Shown in pieces: positions 24,001-35,096 of a stretch of DNA of 64,000 bases. Numbering within the stretch: the stretch's first letter is position 1; each line of letters starts with the position of its first letter. Position numbers and translations under genes: made by a program. The notes under the pieces were generated by a model. It was not told the origin of the DNA. It made no database searches and was given only the letters and a program-made list of their open reading frames with translations. Source of the DNA: Tyto alba (Eukaryota > Chordata > Aves > Strigiformes > Tytonidae); assembly GCF_018691265.1 (NCBI RefSeq), contig NW_024881324.1, positions 2,111,730 to 2,175,729 of the forward strand, in the 5' to 3' direction.

Positions 24001-24290
24001 AAAGCTCAGAGCCCCCAGCCTGGCTCTTTAATCAATGATTAGCCTTCTGCTAAAAGAAGAAAATAGATTTCATAACTGTGTTTCTGTTCCACACACTAGA
24101 CAGATAGTCTGGCTAAATGGTTTACGGGTATGAGTTAGTGCGTGTGTATGGGTATATGCACATATGGTTCAAATCCTATAAAGCAGAGTCCTGCCTCTGT
24201 GTGCGTGTGTGTGTATTTAATGCTTTATATGGTACATCATTCCTTTTTCATGTGTGTCTGTCTGGTTTTCTTGGGCAGCACCAGTTAAAC

Positions 24291-24325
24291 TTTTTTTGTT
24301 GTTTTTTTTTTTTTTTTTTTTTTTT
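24291..24325. repeat. T-rich run including T24
   Basis: T7, GTTG, then 24 uninterrupted T. A simple repeat. Confidence 0.9.
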
Positions 24326-25300
24326 GTTGTTTTTCACATGAATTGTGTGGTGAAAGCCAAGAGCATCTGCCAACTATGCTGTCCCAAAAATAAAAGTTGA
24401 CACTCCTCTAGAAACAGTTATCTCCTCAGTGTAGTCATGGTTAGACACACCCACACCAATCCCCTTCTTGAAACTGAGGCCAAATTTAATAATGTGCTTG
24501 GACGCTTTCATTTCTGACTTAAAATGTCAAAGATTGAATAGACCTTTTTCTAAAAATGCAGAGGATTTAAGCGGTCCCAGGACGCAGCAGTCACTGCTGT
24601 AAGTGTGCACAAAGGAGCGGACTGCTCTCCTCCACGCTGGCAGCTGAGAACAGCACTGCAGAAGCCAAGGGCAAAGGTGGAAGCAGTGATAGGAGAGTCA
24701 CCCCAGTTTCTCTCCAAATTAAATTTCCTCTCTTCTCTCATCTGTGGTAAATGGACTGGTACAATTTTCAAATTTCCTTGAATTTTTAATTTTGTTCTTT
24801 GAGGTTAGGGACTCCTCCTCTTTCCACCCTCCTAGTTTACTCAGAGAAAGTAAACAAACATGGATTTCACCCTGACGATAATGCCACAAACTGAGTCTGA
24901 GGAGGGAAAGCGGCTCAGCTATGAAGCCAGTTCACACCCTTGCCTACCAGAATAGCAGGGAGGGGTTGGTAAGAGTCGTGCAGGATGCAAATCGTCCACT
25001 CTTAAGTTATGCTTGCCCTGTGCAACTTGTTTTCTAGGTCGCTTGGCAGAAAAGTAGCTGTTCAGTGTTGCTGCCATAGGTGTTTCAGAAATGGTGCTTT
25101 TAGTGAGAGGTGGCAACAGCCCATAGAAATGTCTGGTTCAGATAGGAAAACATAACTTAGGAAATGAATGGACAATCTGTTTTCCTGAATCACGCCCATT
25201 TCCACCTGTACAATCCCTAGACAGTGAGTGAGGTTCTTTTAAAGCAACAGAAAGTCGTGAATGCAATGTGATTTTTACCACTGCCATTGTGAAGAGCCAT
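24326..25300. other. Gene-free stretch
   Basis: No supported gene, RNA or named repeat was seen. Confidence 0.5.
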
Positions 25301-25361
25301 GACAAAAATATATTTCTTCTTGGCTTGCAGAGACAAAATATATTCCTTCTTGGCTTGCAGA
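25301..25361. repeat. Two-copy tandem duplication of 30-31 bases
   Basis: The unit begins GACAAAAATATAT and ends CTTGGCTTGCAGA. Copy one is 25301-25331 and copy two is 25332-25361, differing by one indel and one substitution. Read on the minus strand it gives a repeated CKPRRNIF peptide, which I regard as incidental. The duplication looks recent. Confidence 0.85.
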
Positions 25362-25475
25362 ATCCCCACATTTATTTCTCTCAGTTTAGGTGCGGTAGTT
25401 TCAAGCTCCCATAACGTGAAGACTCTTAGGCTATGCTAAGCAGCTGATTCTCATTTCTCTCATAATGAGTTTGAG

Positions 25476-25730
25476 CTAGTTGGGTATTTTTTTAGGCTTC
25501 CAGGGCTGAATAATAGTTCTCAGTTGCAGGAGTTCCTCGACGTGGTCAGAGCGGCGAGTGGTTTGAAAGCAGGGGTCAGATGGAAAAGGGCTGACATGAT
25601 GACTGAAGAACATTTTATGGTTTTCACTGTCCAGGTGATTGTCAGCCGGATGAGACCATTGGGTATAGAATTCACTGACAGCAGCGATTTGTCCGTCTAA
25701 GTACCTGAGGAGGGTCTTGTGATCCTTCAT
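25476..25730 (-). CDS. Unrecognised 84-codon ORF
   Basis: This minus-strand frame begins MKDHKTLLRYLDG and ends with TAG after a lysine-rich KPKKIPN tail. It has balanced amino-acid usage with acidic, aromatic and histidine residues and no low complexity, unlike most frames in this window. I do not recognise any family, signal peptide or membrane segment. No initiation context or splice model supports it strongly. It may be a chance frame, a fragment of an old coding element or an exon. I list it only because its composition stands out. Confidence 0.12.
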   Translation of the reverse strand: MKDHKTLLRYLDGQIAAVSEFYTQWSHPADNHLDSENHKMFFSHHVSPFPSDPCFQTTRRSDHVEELLQLRTIIQPWKPKKIPN

Positions 25731-28700
25731 GATGCCTGTCTACTTACTGCGGCTGTTGGTTCATTGCCTTTGGAGAAAAGGAGCGCGTGTTTAAGCCTTT
25801 GGGGACAGCAATTAGTTCAGCATCAATTTTGGGATATTTTTTTCCCCCGGTCAGCATGGGAGAATAAAACTTCAGAGCAAAGGGATGTCTTTTGCTACCC
25901 TACAAAGCAATATTTTCAGTACAGTAGGTGCCACACTGTAGGTGTGTTGGATTGATATTACTTACATGTTTTTGCAAACAGACAAGAATTGTGTTATCAA
26001 CTCGTAAAAATCAAATACCGAGTTATTCTTGTCACACCTAGAAACCTGGCTAAATTATCTTTCTCAGTCATAAGAGACTTGCATATTTTGTACAAGAAAC
26101 AGCTTGGATTCAAGGCAGCTGTCTGCCTAACTGCCTGTTTTGAGAACTGGGTCAAACTGATCCACCTGAGTTGTAAATTATCAGATTCCATACACAGATT
26201 GTGAAAGCCAAGAGAGATCCAAGCTGAGATGAACACTGCAGTTTGACTGTAGACCAAGTGTCCTTTTAGGCATGAATCTATGCTTGGAGCTGGTGTCTGA
26301 AAATGTCTTTCTTATTGCTTTTACAATAAACCTGGGCTTCTAACTAGTTCTGCATGACACTGAAATGAGATGTCTGGAGGAAATGGTATGAGTTGTAATC
26401 TGAATGTGTGACTATGTATGACTGTATAGCACAGCATCTTGCCTGTAATGGGTAATAGCTGCTCATCTTTCCCATTTCTTTAATATTCTATCCACGTTTC
26501 ATAGACTTTAAAGATGTAGCATTTTTGAAGGGGAATGGTTTTTCCCTTAGAACATGTTTCTTTTTAATGGAAGGGGTAAACGTTGTGCTGAGTGGGTCTG
26601 TTCATCATGGCTGGAGTGTACAACAGATAGGAGACCGTATGAGTATTTAAAGTGTGAGGATCAGTAAGCAGAGTCTGAATCAACCTTTCAGTCCCTGAGA
26701 GGTTTTCGGTGGCATTTTCCTGTGCAAGGTGTCCAATATTGCTTTCATTTGGAGGTATGACCATCTTTATACACCGACCCATCTGCATATTGATGCGGTT
26801 AGGAGGAGTATGGGCATGATGTTTTGAGTGCTAGCCCAACACCTGGAAGACTTCAAGTTGGTTTCCTGCCCTGGGGAATCTCTGGAAATTTGGTTATTCT
26901 CTCTGTACTGTTTCTATCCATCAAAAGGCAACTATATGAAATATGTTAAAGGCTGTGACTCTGAATGTTTAACTTCTCAGAACAAAATGTTGAAGAGAAG
27001 GCAACAGGCATCTGAATGTGGCATCCCCATCTCTGAGGTGGATAGCTAGGGCAGATAACCTGGTTGTGCCAGGAAGTCACAGTAAAATAGAAATCAGTGA
27101 TGTTACAAGTTTGAGTGTTATTTTTATTGTTACTGCACAGTAAAATCCAGCAAAAGCTTCATTCACAATCAGAATTACTTTCTAACGGGGTTGAATGCTG
27201 TGGCCCCTGCAGGTGCACAGCACCAGCTCATCTGAGGTGCATGTTCCTTGTTTCTAACAGCATGGGCTATATATGCAAACTTGCAAGATGGGCTTCCCTC
27301 TTAGTGATCTGTGTTTCATTCATATTCGACATATTTTTTCTTTCCAGTTTCAATATTTTAATGAACTTTTGATTCACTGCAACAGTCTTGATGTTTAAAA
27401 AATTTAAAGAGGTGAGAAGTAGTAGAGAAATCTAATCCTGGATTATCCCACCCATTCCTGAGTTGTGCTCTGAGGACCTGAGTGGGTGCTTTTTGCTAAA
27501 CAAACAAATCTGACTCATAAGAGCTCCCACTCACTCTCTTGCTGCTTTTTCTATCTAGCATCCCTACTGTAAACAACAACAAGGGAGCACCTAAGTAACA
27601 GCAGAGGGTAAGTGCTGGGAGAGAACATCGCAGCAGAAGAGGCATAGAGAAAAACAATGCCTTTTTCTGAAGAAATCTAGTTAGAGGTGTGATCCCTGTG
27701 CCTCTTAGATCAGCCTGGATCAAGAGAAGAGGCTCTTAGCATCATCATGTTACATGCTATTGCACAGAACTTCATGGGGATAAAAAAGCCTCACATGTTA
27801 TTTATTTGGGTCTATAACGGACACAAGGAGAGCGGTTTGAGTGTATCTGGGAATTGTTGCTTCCTTTCAACAGGCTGCTAGGAAATAACAGGAATAAAGC
27901 TTTATAAACTTTAGGTTAGCTTTGTCCCCTTGGAGACCCAGTATGAGTTTTATATAAGGAGGGAAGACTAGTTTCTGTTTGTTTTCAAAAGAGAAAGGAA
28001 ATGAGAGAATTTAAAGAAAACCTAGGTGAGACTTGAAGCTACCTGTTAGATGCAAGTGAAGTATCAAGGCTTACTGACCAGACTGAGCCTACTCCTGCTG
28101 TGGAATTGGTCTCCAAGAAGCTGCCACAGGTCAAGACGGCTGCTGTGGTGGAGGCCACGAGAGTCATGATTCACACAGAGAGAATGTGAAGTAAGGCGGT
28201 TATTCTTTGGGAGTTTCACAATGGCAAAGAATGGGAACCAATATACTGGCCAAGAAAACAGGCAACAATGGGTGAGAGTATAAACATGTAGAGCAGACAT
28301 ATAGGGGGCAAGCAGCCAACAAAGAAGAAGGAAGAAGCTAAAATAAGCCAATGAATGAACAGACAGGAAATATTTAGCAGTGAAAGAGATAACGTGACTA
28401 AGAGGGAAATAAGAGGAAAGAGTTACAAGGTTAAATCTATAAAATAATACAGGGGTCATTTAGGGGAAATTTTTCTGATGTCTTGTTGCAAACAGAAAGG
28501 CCAGAACAAAGAAGTACAGAGGAAGTGCTGAAAAAGTACAAGCAAACAGCTGGCAGTGGCACCTTGCCCCAGCAAAGACTAGCCAACCCGTCTTGAACTC
28601 TGGCTTACCTCAGGCCATCACCCTGCTGCTTTATGCCTTCTCTCACCTGGCTTGCAAAATGTATGCAGTGTTTCTGGAGTCTTTTGATCACATCTTTGCT

Positions 28701-31700
28701 GCCTCGGGTCTAAATCCCCTCTTGCCTGTACTTTGTATAAGTTATACCCTGTGCTCCGTACTCTGCTTTGGGGTTCTGGCAGGGAGGGCTGCCGGAGCTG
28801 GTAGATTTGTGTTCGGGTGATGTTCACATAGCAGGGGACAGAAACAACCATCCCAGCCGTAGCGAAGTTGAAAGGAGGTGAAAAAGCAGATGAGACTAAA
28901 TGAGGAAAAATACTGACTGTTTCAAGCAGATCAAGCTATTTCAACTGCATTAGCAAAGCACATCCAAAACCGGTTTGGATGTCTTCTTGGGCTGGGACGA
29001 AGTAAAGGCAGCCCCTGGCATGCCTCCAGTCCTGCACTTTCCTCCCCTATGGATGCTATGGGCTGGTGGAACCATCTTGTAGGCTGGCTTCAGGCAGATC
29101 AGAGAGAAAAAGAATAATTTGAAAGGCCTGTTTTTACAGGTTAGTAAATAAGGTAATGAACTTTTATAGTGGAATAGAGGCACAATTCTAGGCAAAGTTG
29201 CATATTATAAAGCTGTGGGTTTTTAGACAACTTAATAGAAGAAACAGGTGGGTCCACACAGAACTCTATTATTTTAGCATAAGGCGATTCATGCAAATAT
29301 GGGAAGGGGGGTGTCTCTGTATGATTGGCCTCCCCCCCTCTTCCTGCATTCCTTCACATTGACTTGAGTTCCAGATTTGAATAAACTTGAACTCATAAAA
29401 TTTTTAATTGGTTAGGATCTGCATGTTGAATTTGTAGCATCCTGAAATTAATCAAGTTCCACATTTTTCAAGTTTGTGTGGATGTGGCTTTTTTGGACAG
29501 CTCTGAAATAACATTTTGGGGAGATACCAGAAAAATCATAAGTCTGAGAAAACTACTCATCCATCAAAGAGGAACATACGTTATGACACTAAGGAATAGG
29601 GGATGAAGATGCTTCAGGGCAGCTTCCTTATTCAAAATTAGAAATAAGGAAGTGGAAAGGGAAAAATTAATGACTTTGCTTTGCTCAGCACAATACTGTG
29701 ATTTGAGTGCAGCGCCTGACTTCGCTCTCAGCTACCTTGAAAAATTCAGCATGATCACAGTGTAAAAGCGGTAGGATCAGAATAAGACCTGAACAGTCCT
29801 CACCCATGTTCACATCTCACAAAACCTTCTGTTTTGGGCTGGCAGTGTGCTCAATATTACCCAAAATACAAAGGCAGGCGCTGATTTTTGGAGCTTACCA
29901 TTTAAATGCAAACTGCTCTTCCTAGATTCTCTCTCCTAGATTAACACAAAATCCTGGAATAAGGCGTATATGGCTACGGGAACTTCTTCTAGTCTTGTGC
30001 TTTCTGATTGCCTAGGGCCAGGAGAAATCCCTGGCCTGGCTGCACAGGGTGCAGAAGGCCTGACATCTGCCCGAGAGTGAATCTAGTTAGCCTGGGCAGT
30101 CAGAGCAATGAAGACTACCCCACAACCCAGCAATCGAAAAATCAAGGCCTGTGGGGCTTCATGGTGGTGAAGAAGGTGCTGTTGTTGGAAGGTGCTAATG
30201 CTTTTACCAGCATGTCTTAACTGCTGCTGTTGTGTACAACTGCCAGACTCAAGCTATCACAAATATGTCTCTCCACACTGCAATCACACTTTCTTTCTGT
30301 CGCGTAGGCACGCACTTTGGATACCCCTCTGTAGACAGTGGCAGTCTTCCAGCTAACAATGGTGTCTGGACTCTGCAGTACTACCTGCTGAGGTGTTTCC
30401 TACAACATGCTGCTTCTTTATTTACCCTTACTCCTGGCTCTTTCCCTTCAGACAGAGCTTGGCAAGCAGCCCCGTGGCCATTTTCTGCACTGAACATGTG
30501 CCAGAGGAAACCCGCTTGGGTAAGGACTGGGACATTTTGACCAAAAGCAAGTCCCAATGGATATTCTTTTTTTAATGTGTTTGTTAGCATCATTGCTTTT
30601 CCTATTTTTGCTGTATGAAAGTTTTCTGCCCTTGAGTGATGCAGCAAGCTATTATTCATAAGCTTTTCCTACAAGTCCCTGCTTTGGTATGGAGGACATC
30701 TAGATTCCTGTCATTAAACTTTCTTCATTCCTTGGAAAACAATATAGCAAAACCTGCATGGCAAAGACTTGAACATAATTGAAGCAATGCTTTCCCATTT
30801 TCTTGGGTTTCTAACAGTTAATTGTTAAAAAATGGGGTTTGATAGTAAATGTTTTTTAATGATAAGGTGCTTTGACAAAACAATTCACAACTGCCAGGCC
30901 AGCTTGGAAAACCCTTGCTAACATCTGGACAGTACTTCATGCAGTGGGGTGCCAGCTTGAGACCTCCAGATGCTCCTCTGCAAGAAACAGTGCTAATGGT
31001 AGTTAGTTGCAACATGAGAAAAAATATGCAAATCACCCTTTTGATGAGTTATGTATTGGTATGAAAGATCAAAATGACTAATTTGTTCATAAATGGAGAG
31101 TTGCTGTTTCCATTTTCTTTTTTCAGATCAAAGCTGTTCTTAAAATCTCTGAGCCCACAGTGTGCCAGTTTTTAACTTTCATTTTCTTGTTTTCACTTAA
31201 AAGATTCAGCTAGCAGACCCTTGGAAACATCAGCCATGTTTATGGACAGTGATATTTGCTTAAGAAATACTGCCATTGCCGTACCATGTGAAGTGATGAT
31301 AAACATTCTGAGCTTGTACACAGAAAAAGGTCAAAGATCGAATAGATTTCCTCACTGGGGAATTGTCCTGTAAAACACAACGATCCTGTTTGGATGGTGG
31401 CACGGGAGTTACGGACTGCAGACAATGATGACGTGGACTGGGGTGAGAGATTTTGAAAGACACGTGTAAGATGTTGGATCTGTCAAAGACAAGAAGGTTG
31501 TTGCTTTGTCACTCTGGCCCCCGGGTTTAGTTCTTCTCATGAGAATGGGGTGAAGGGTGTGTGAAATGAATACATGCTACTGGCCCAGGTCAGAAAGCGG
31601 TGGAGCTATTCAGCTGGGTGACATACAATCTAAATGTGGCTCTCCTCCACCTCGCAGGATAAGAGCTGCTTTCAGACAAAAGAAACTTAACCTCTAATGG

Positions 31701-32155
31701 TGCTATGAAAAGAGCAGTGACTATAACTATTAAGCAAACCAAGGCAGGTGCTGGGCTGTCTGTGTGCGTTCACCCCAGCGCTTGTTTCCCTTTTGCTGAC
31801 TCGATTGCCTTCAGCGAGCTGCTGCTCAGACGGGGGGAACACGTAAAGTGAGACCAGCTGAGTGTGCAGACAGCGTTGAGGAGTTCCAGAGGAGCAGTTA
31901 ACGTTAGTTCCTTCATAAGATTTCCAAGTTCCAGTCAGCCTGGAGTTTGCATTTGGTTTTGGGTTCGAGTCAGCATTGGTTGGTTGGACAATTTCATTGT
32001 CAAATTAAATGTTAGTCCAAAGCAACATTAATATTACTTGGTCCTACTGCTCTGCTGACTGTGCTGTAGCCCACAAAATCGGAGGTATGAGCTGCCTTTG
32101 CCTGTATCAAGAAAATTGATTTTTAAAACAAGACAAAAATGTCACTTGCCGTATT
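25731..32155. other. Long gene-free stretch
   Basis: No exon, RNA gene or recent transposon is recognisable in about 6.4 kb. Noted items: a perfect octamer motif ATGCAAAT at 29291-29298; a possible degenerate ancient repeat at about 29840-29915; an AATAAA near 29381; and donor-like sites on the minus strand at about 25968 and 28646 with no matching exon structure. The segments at 28064-28460 and 28500-28860 have a more mixed composition, but I cannot assign them to an LTR family. Confidence 0.5.
29840..29915. repeat. Possible degenerate ancient amniote repeat
   Basis: The segment around GGAGCTTACCATTTAAATGC resembles the conserved 'aagagcttacaatctaaa' portion of an old repeat seen more clearly at 35097-35215 and 39220-39330. 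The match is short and could be chance. Confidence 0.2.
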
Positions 32156-32270
32156 AAAAAACAACAACAACAACAACAACAAAAAAAAAAAAAAAAAAAA
32201 AACAACACCCCCCCGAAAAAAACAAACAAGCAAACAAAAACGAAAAACAAACAAAACAAAGCAAGACAAG
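32156..32270. repeat. Compound (CAA)n / poly(A) / poly(C) / CAAA tract
   Basis: About six CAA units (32162-32180) are followed by A22 (32181-32202), then a short C8 run (32207-32214), then irregular AAC and AAAC units. Five simple-sequence types abut within 115 bases. Frames through it are lysine- and asparagine-rich artefacts. Confidence 0.95.
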
Positions 32271-33596
32271 ATATTTCTGTTTGGGTCTGCTTGGTGTTCG
32301 TGCTGTCTTTTGCTATTCCCTAATACTTGTTCATCTGGCATTCTCATTATATGAAGGGCCCATCCTATGAATATATACCAAGTGACAGATATCTCCTATG
32401 GAGCTGAAAATCAAAATTATTACATGATGCAACAAGTCAGTGTGATAAATGAGCAGAGGGAGTGGAAGAGAAATGATGAGGCTAGCAGTGACAGGAAACA
32501 GCTATATAGACTGTGTGTAAAATTTGTAATTTTGCAGTATGTGTTAGATTTGTTTCCCTAAGATATAAAAAGAGGAAAAAGATTGATGGTGTCAGTAGTT
32601 CCTCTTGGCCACCTGCTTTGCTGTTATTTTGAAAAGATGAAGGTGCATTACTTTTATACATCAGGGTACATTTTATGCTTTCTGTAACAAAGCATACCTT
32701 GGTATTTTGCACAATTGCATTTTCTGTTTAGTTATAAGAAAAAGAATCTGAGAAAATAGAGTAGAAGTCATAGATCTTTGAGCACTATGAGCCTGCTAAT
32801 TTTGTAGTTAACAAATGTCTAGCACATTGCTTTGCCTTTCCCTTATAAATATTTTCCAGAGGAGTGCTATCTCTTGACTGGACCATCTTGTGACCATTAA
32901 TAAGGAACAGAGCAAACAGTGATGAGTGCTGTGCTTGGACAAAAGCCTGCCAGAACCAGTAGTACTGCAACACACAACACCCCTGCTCAGACTTTAAAGC
33001 CAACATCAGACTAAATAATCCATTTTTCAAGGGTGGGATAGTGGTGCAGCCAATAGTTATATGACAGAAAACTACAGGATTACAGAACATATACACAAGT
33101 ACATATAAAATAATTTTGTGTGTGTGTGAGGGGGCCTGAGACAGAGAGAGAAATCAGACTGCCATTTTCTCAGTGAAATCTAACCACACGTCAGAATATA
33201 ATTTTGTTTACATTTGCAGGGAATGGGAGTCTTTCTTTCCAAAAACAAATGTGGGTCCTGGTCTAAGGAGAGCAGGGAGCGGGAAGGAGGGACAAGGCCT
33301 GATGCTCTGCTGAAGGCCAATAGCTAAAATGACTTCCCTGAGTCCATGGCAGGGACTGCCAGCCACACCCACAGCGGGGACTAACTCAGGTCTGTGCAGC
33401 TCGAGGAGCACAACACTGTTACCCCAAGATGGAGTGCCTCTGACGCAGAGTACCATACCGCACGCTCGTCACTTTTATTCAAGCAAAAAGGAGGAGCCAT
33501 AACCCAATTCAGCCAGCAAAATGGCATCAAGGAATTGCTATGAAAAAAAAAGTGTGATTTCTAATGTGCGAAGTTTGATCCAATCTTATACCAGTT
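32271..33596. other. Gene-free stretch left of the telomere-like block
   Basis: No exon, RNA gene or named repeat is recognised. TATAAAAAG lies near 32564. A short GT run lies at about 33117-33127. The last 60 bases before the telomere-like block contain an A9 run and otherwise unique sequence. Confidence 0.5.
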
Positions 33597-33615
33597 AGGA
33601 TTAAGGGTCAGAGTC

Positions 33616-33651
33616 AGGGTTAGACACTTCTAGATTTACTCTCATGTAGGA
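33616..33651 (+). repeat. Left 36-base direct repeat at the edge of the telomere-like block
   Basis: This segment begins AGGGTTAGACACTTCTAGAT and matches 34763-34798 at 29 of 36 positions without gaps, by hand alignment. Only its first bases are telomere-like. The rest is unrelated to TTAGGG, so the match is not explained by the array itself. Confidence 0.8.
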
Positions 33652-33701
33652 TTAGGGATAGGGTTAGGGTTTAGGATTAGGGTTAGGGTTTAGGGTTAGG
33701 G

Positions 33702-33961
33702 TAATTAGGGTTAGGGTTTAACGTTAGGCTTAGGGTTAGGTTTAGGTTTAGGATTAGGATCAGGGATTAGGGTTAGGGTTTAATGTTAGGTTTAGGGTTA
33801 GGGTTAGGTTTAGGGTTAGGATCAGGGGTTACGACTTAGGTTTAGGGTTAGGGTTATTAGGGTTAGGGTCATCAGGGTTAGGAGTTAGGGGTTAGGGTCA
33901 GGGGTTAGGAGTAGGGTTAAGGTTGTAGTCACTAAATTTAGCGCTGGGTTCAGGGTTAGGT
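33702..33961 (+). repeat. Higher-order unit, copy 1 (260 bases)
   Basis: It starts TAATTAGGGTTAGGGTTTAA and runs through a TTGTAGTCACTAAATTTAGC segment to the start of copy 2. Its order of variant hexamers is repeated almost exactly in copy 2. The duplication is therefore segmental, not simple hexamer slippage. Confidence 0.9.
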
Positions 33962-34199
33962 TAATTAGGGTTAGGGTTTAACGTTAGACTTAGGGTTAGG
34001 TTTAGGTTTAGGATTAGGATCGGGGATTAGGGTTAGGGTTTAATGTTAGGTTTAGGTTTAGGGTTAGGATCAGGGGTTACGATTTAGGTTTAGGGTTAGG
34101 ATTATTAGGGTTAGGGTCATCAGGGTTAGGAGTTAGGGGTTAGGGTCAGGGATTAGGAGTAGGGTTAAGGTTGTAGTCACTAAATTTAGCGCTAGGTTT
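33962..34199 (+). repeat. Higher-order unit, copy 2
   Basis: It repeats the variant order of copy 1 with few substitutions. It is 12 bases shorter internally, since the offset between copies changes from 260 to 248, equal to two hexamers lost in the TTAGGTTTAGGG part. Similarity fades after the GCGCTAGGTTTA segment. Confidence 0.9.
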
Positions 34200-34762
34200 A
34201 GTGTTATTAGGATTAGGATTAGGGTTTAGGTGTAGAGTTAGGTTACGGTTATAGTCCTTAAATTTAGGGTTAGGGTTTAGGGTTAGGATTATAGTCATTA
34301 GAGTTCGGGTTTGTGTTATAGACATTATGATTAGGGTTATGCTTATTAGGGTTAGGTTCAGGATTATAGACATTAAAGTTAGGGTCAGTGTTAGGGTTAG
34401 GATTTACTGTTAGGGTATTAGGATTATTAGCGTTAGGGTTAGGTTTAGTGTCAGAGTTTAAGATTAGGTTTAGGGTTTCGGTTAGGGTTTGAGTTAGGGT
34501 CAGGGGCTAGGGTTAGGGCTAATGTTGTAGTCATTAAGGTTAGTGTTAGAGTTTGTGTTATTAGGGTTAGGTTTAGGATTAGGGTTTAGGGTTAGGATTA
34601 GGTTTAGGGTTAGGTTTATTAGGTTGTTAAATTTAGGGTTAATTTTAGGGTTAGAATTTAGTGTTCTGATTAGTGTTCATGTTAGGGTTATAGTTATTAA
34701 TGTTATGGTTATATTTATGGTTAGTTTTAGGGTTGTGGTCATTTAGCGTTTAGGTTACGGTT

Positions 34763-34798
34763 AGGGTTAGAGACTTCTATATTTGCTTTCACACAGGA
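34763..34798 (+). repeat. Right 36-base direct repeat at the edge of the telomere-like block
   Basis: Partner of 33616-33651, in the same orientation. It shares AGGGTTAGA, ACTTCTA, ATTT, CT and AGGA segments at equal spacing. It lies where the telomere-like sequence gives way to unique sequence. Confidence 0.8.
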
Positions 34799-35096
34799 CT
34801 GCTGAAGTTTCTACACTCCTCTTCCATTATCTTCTGTATTTTTGCACTACTGGAATTCTTTAGCTGCTGATTTATCTGTGCATTCTAGAGCCCTGTGACC
34901 TCCTTGTCATCCCCATTATCATCCCTTCTATTTTTAACATGGACCACGCAGCCCAGGCTGCATGAGTACTGTTTTGTTCTTGCACATTCCTCTCCGAAGA
35001 TGACCTGCCTGCTCTACATATGAATTATGTGGTGCCTAATTATTCCCATCAGGAGAAAAATTTTGGGGGGTCTGGGAAATCAGTCAGACTTTAACC
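34799..35096. other. Unique sequence right of the telomere-like block
   Basis: No gene or repeat is recognised in these 300 bases. Confidence 0.5.

Larger units (their letters stand above)
33596..34772. repeat. Degenerate interstitial telomeric repeat block (TTAGGG)n
   Basis: About 1.17 kb built from TTAGGG and near variants (TTTAGGG, TTAGGTT, TTAGGA, TTAGGG followed by TCA), with the G-rich strand on plus. TTAGGG is the vertebrate telomere repeat. Unique-looking sequence on both sides makes this an interstitial site rather than a chromosome end. The hexamers are interrupted and diverged, so the block is old. Inside it are a two-copy duplication of about 250-260 bases (33702-34199), a spacer motif that recurs nine times, and edge segments forming an imperfect direct repeat. 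Possible origins are an ancient chromosome fusion, telomeric DNA captured at a double-strand break, or a former subtelomeric satellite. The leucine- and isoleucine-rich frames across it are artefacts. Confidence 0.97.

Noticed and set aside
23481..24002. 173-codon plus-strand gene
   Set aside because: It is the longest frame there, but it is GC-driven, with no motif, and its upstream end lies close to a dead CR1 fragment.
24107..24190. tRNA gene or tRNA-derived SINE suggested by TGGCTAAATGG and GGTTCAAATCC
   Set aside because: The two boxes resemble A and B boxes, but the T stem does not pair, no acceptor stem can be formed and the spacing is too long for a normal tRNA.
28064..28860. Endogenous retrovirus LTR or gene remnant
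   Set aside because: I looked for paired terminal repeats, a primer-binding site and polymerase motifs and saw none.
34146..34746. Leucine/isoleucine-rich frames across the telomere-like block
   Set aside because: TTAGGG-type repeats naturally give open, repetitive frames. No start context or conservation argument exists.
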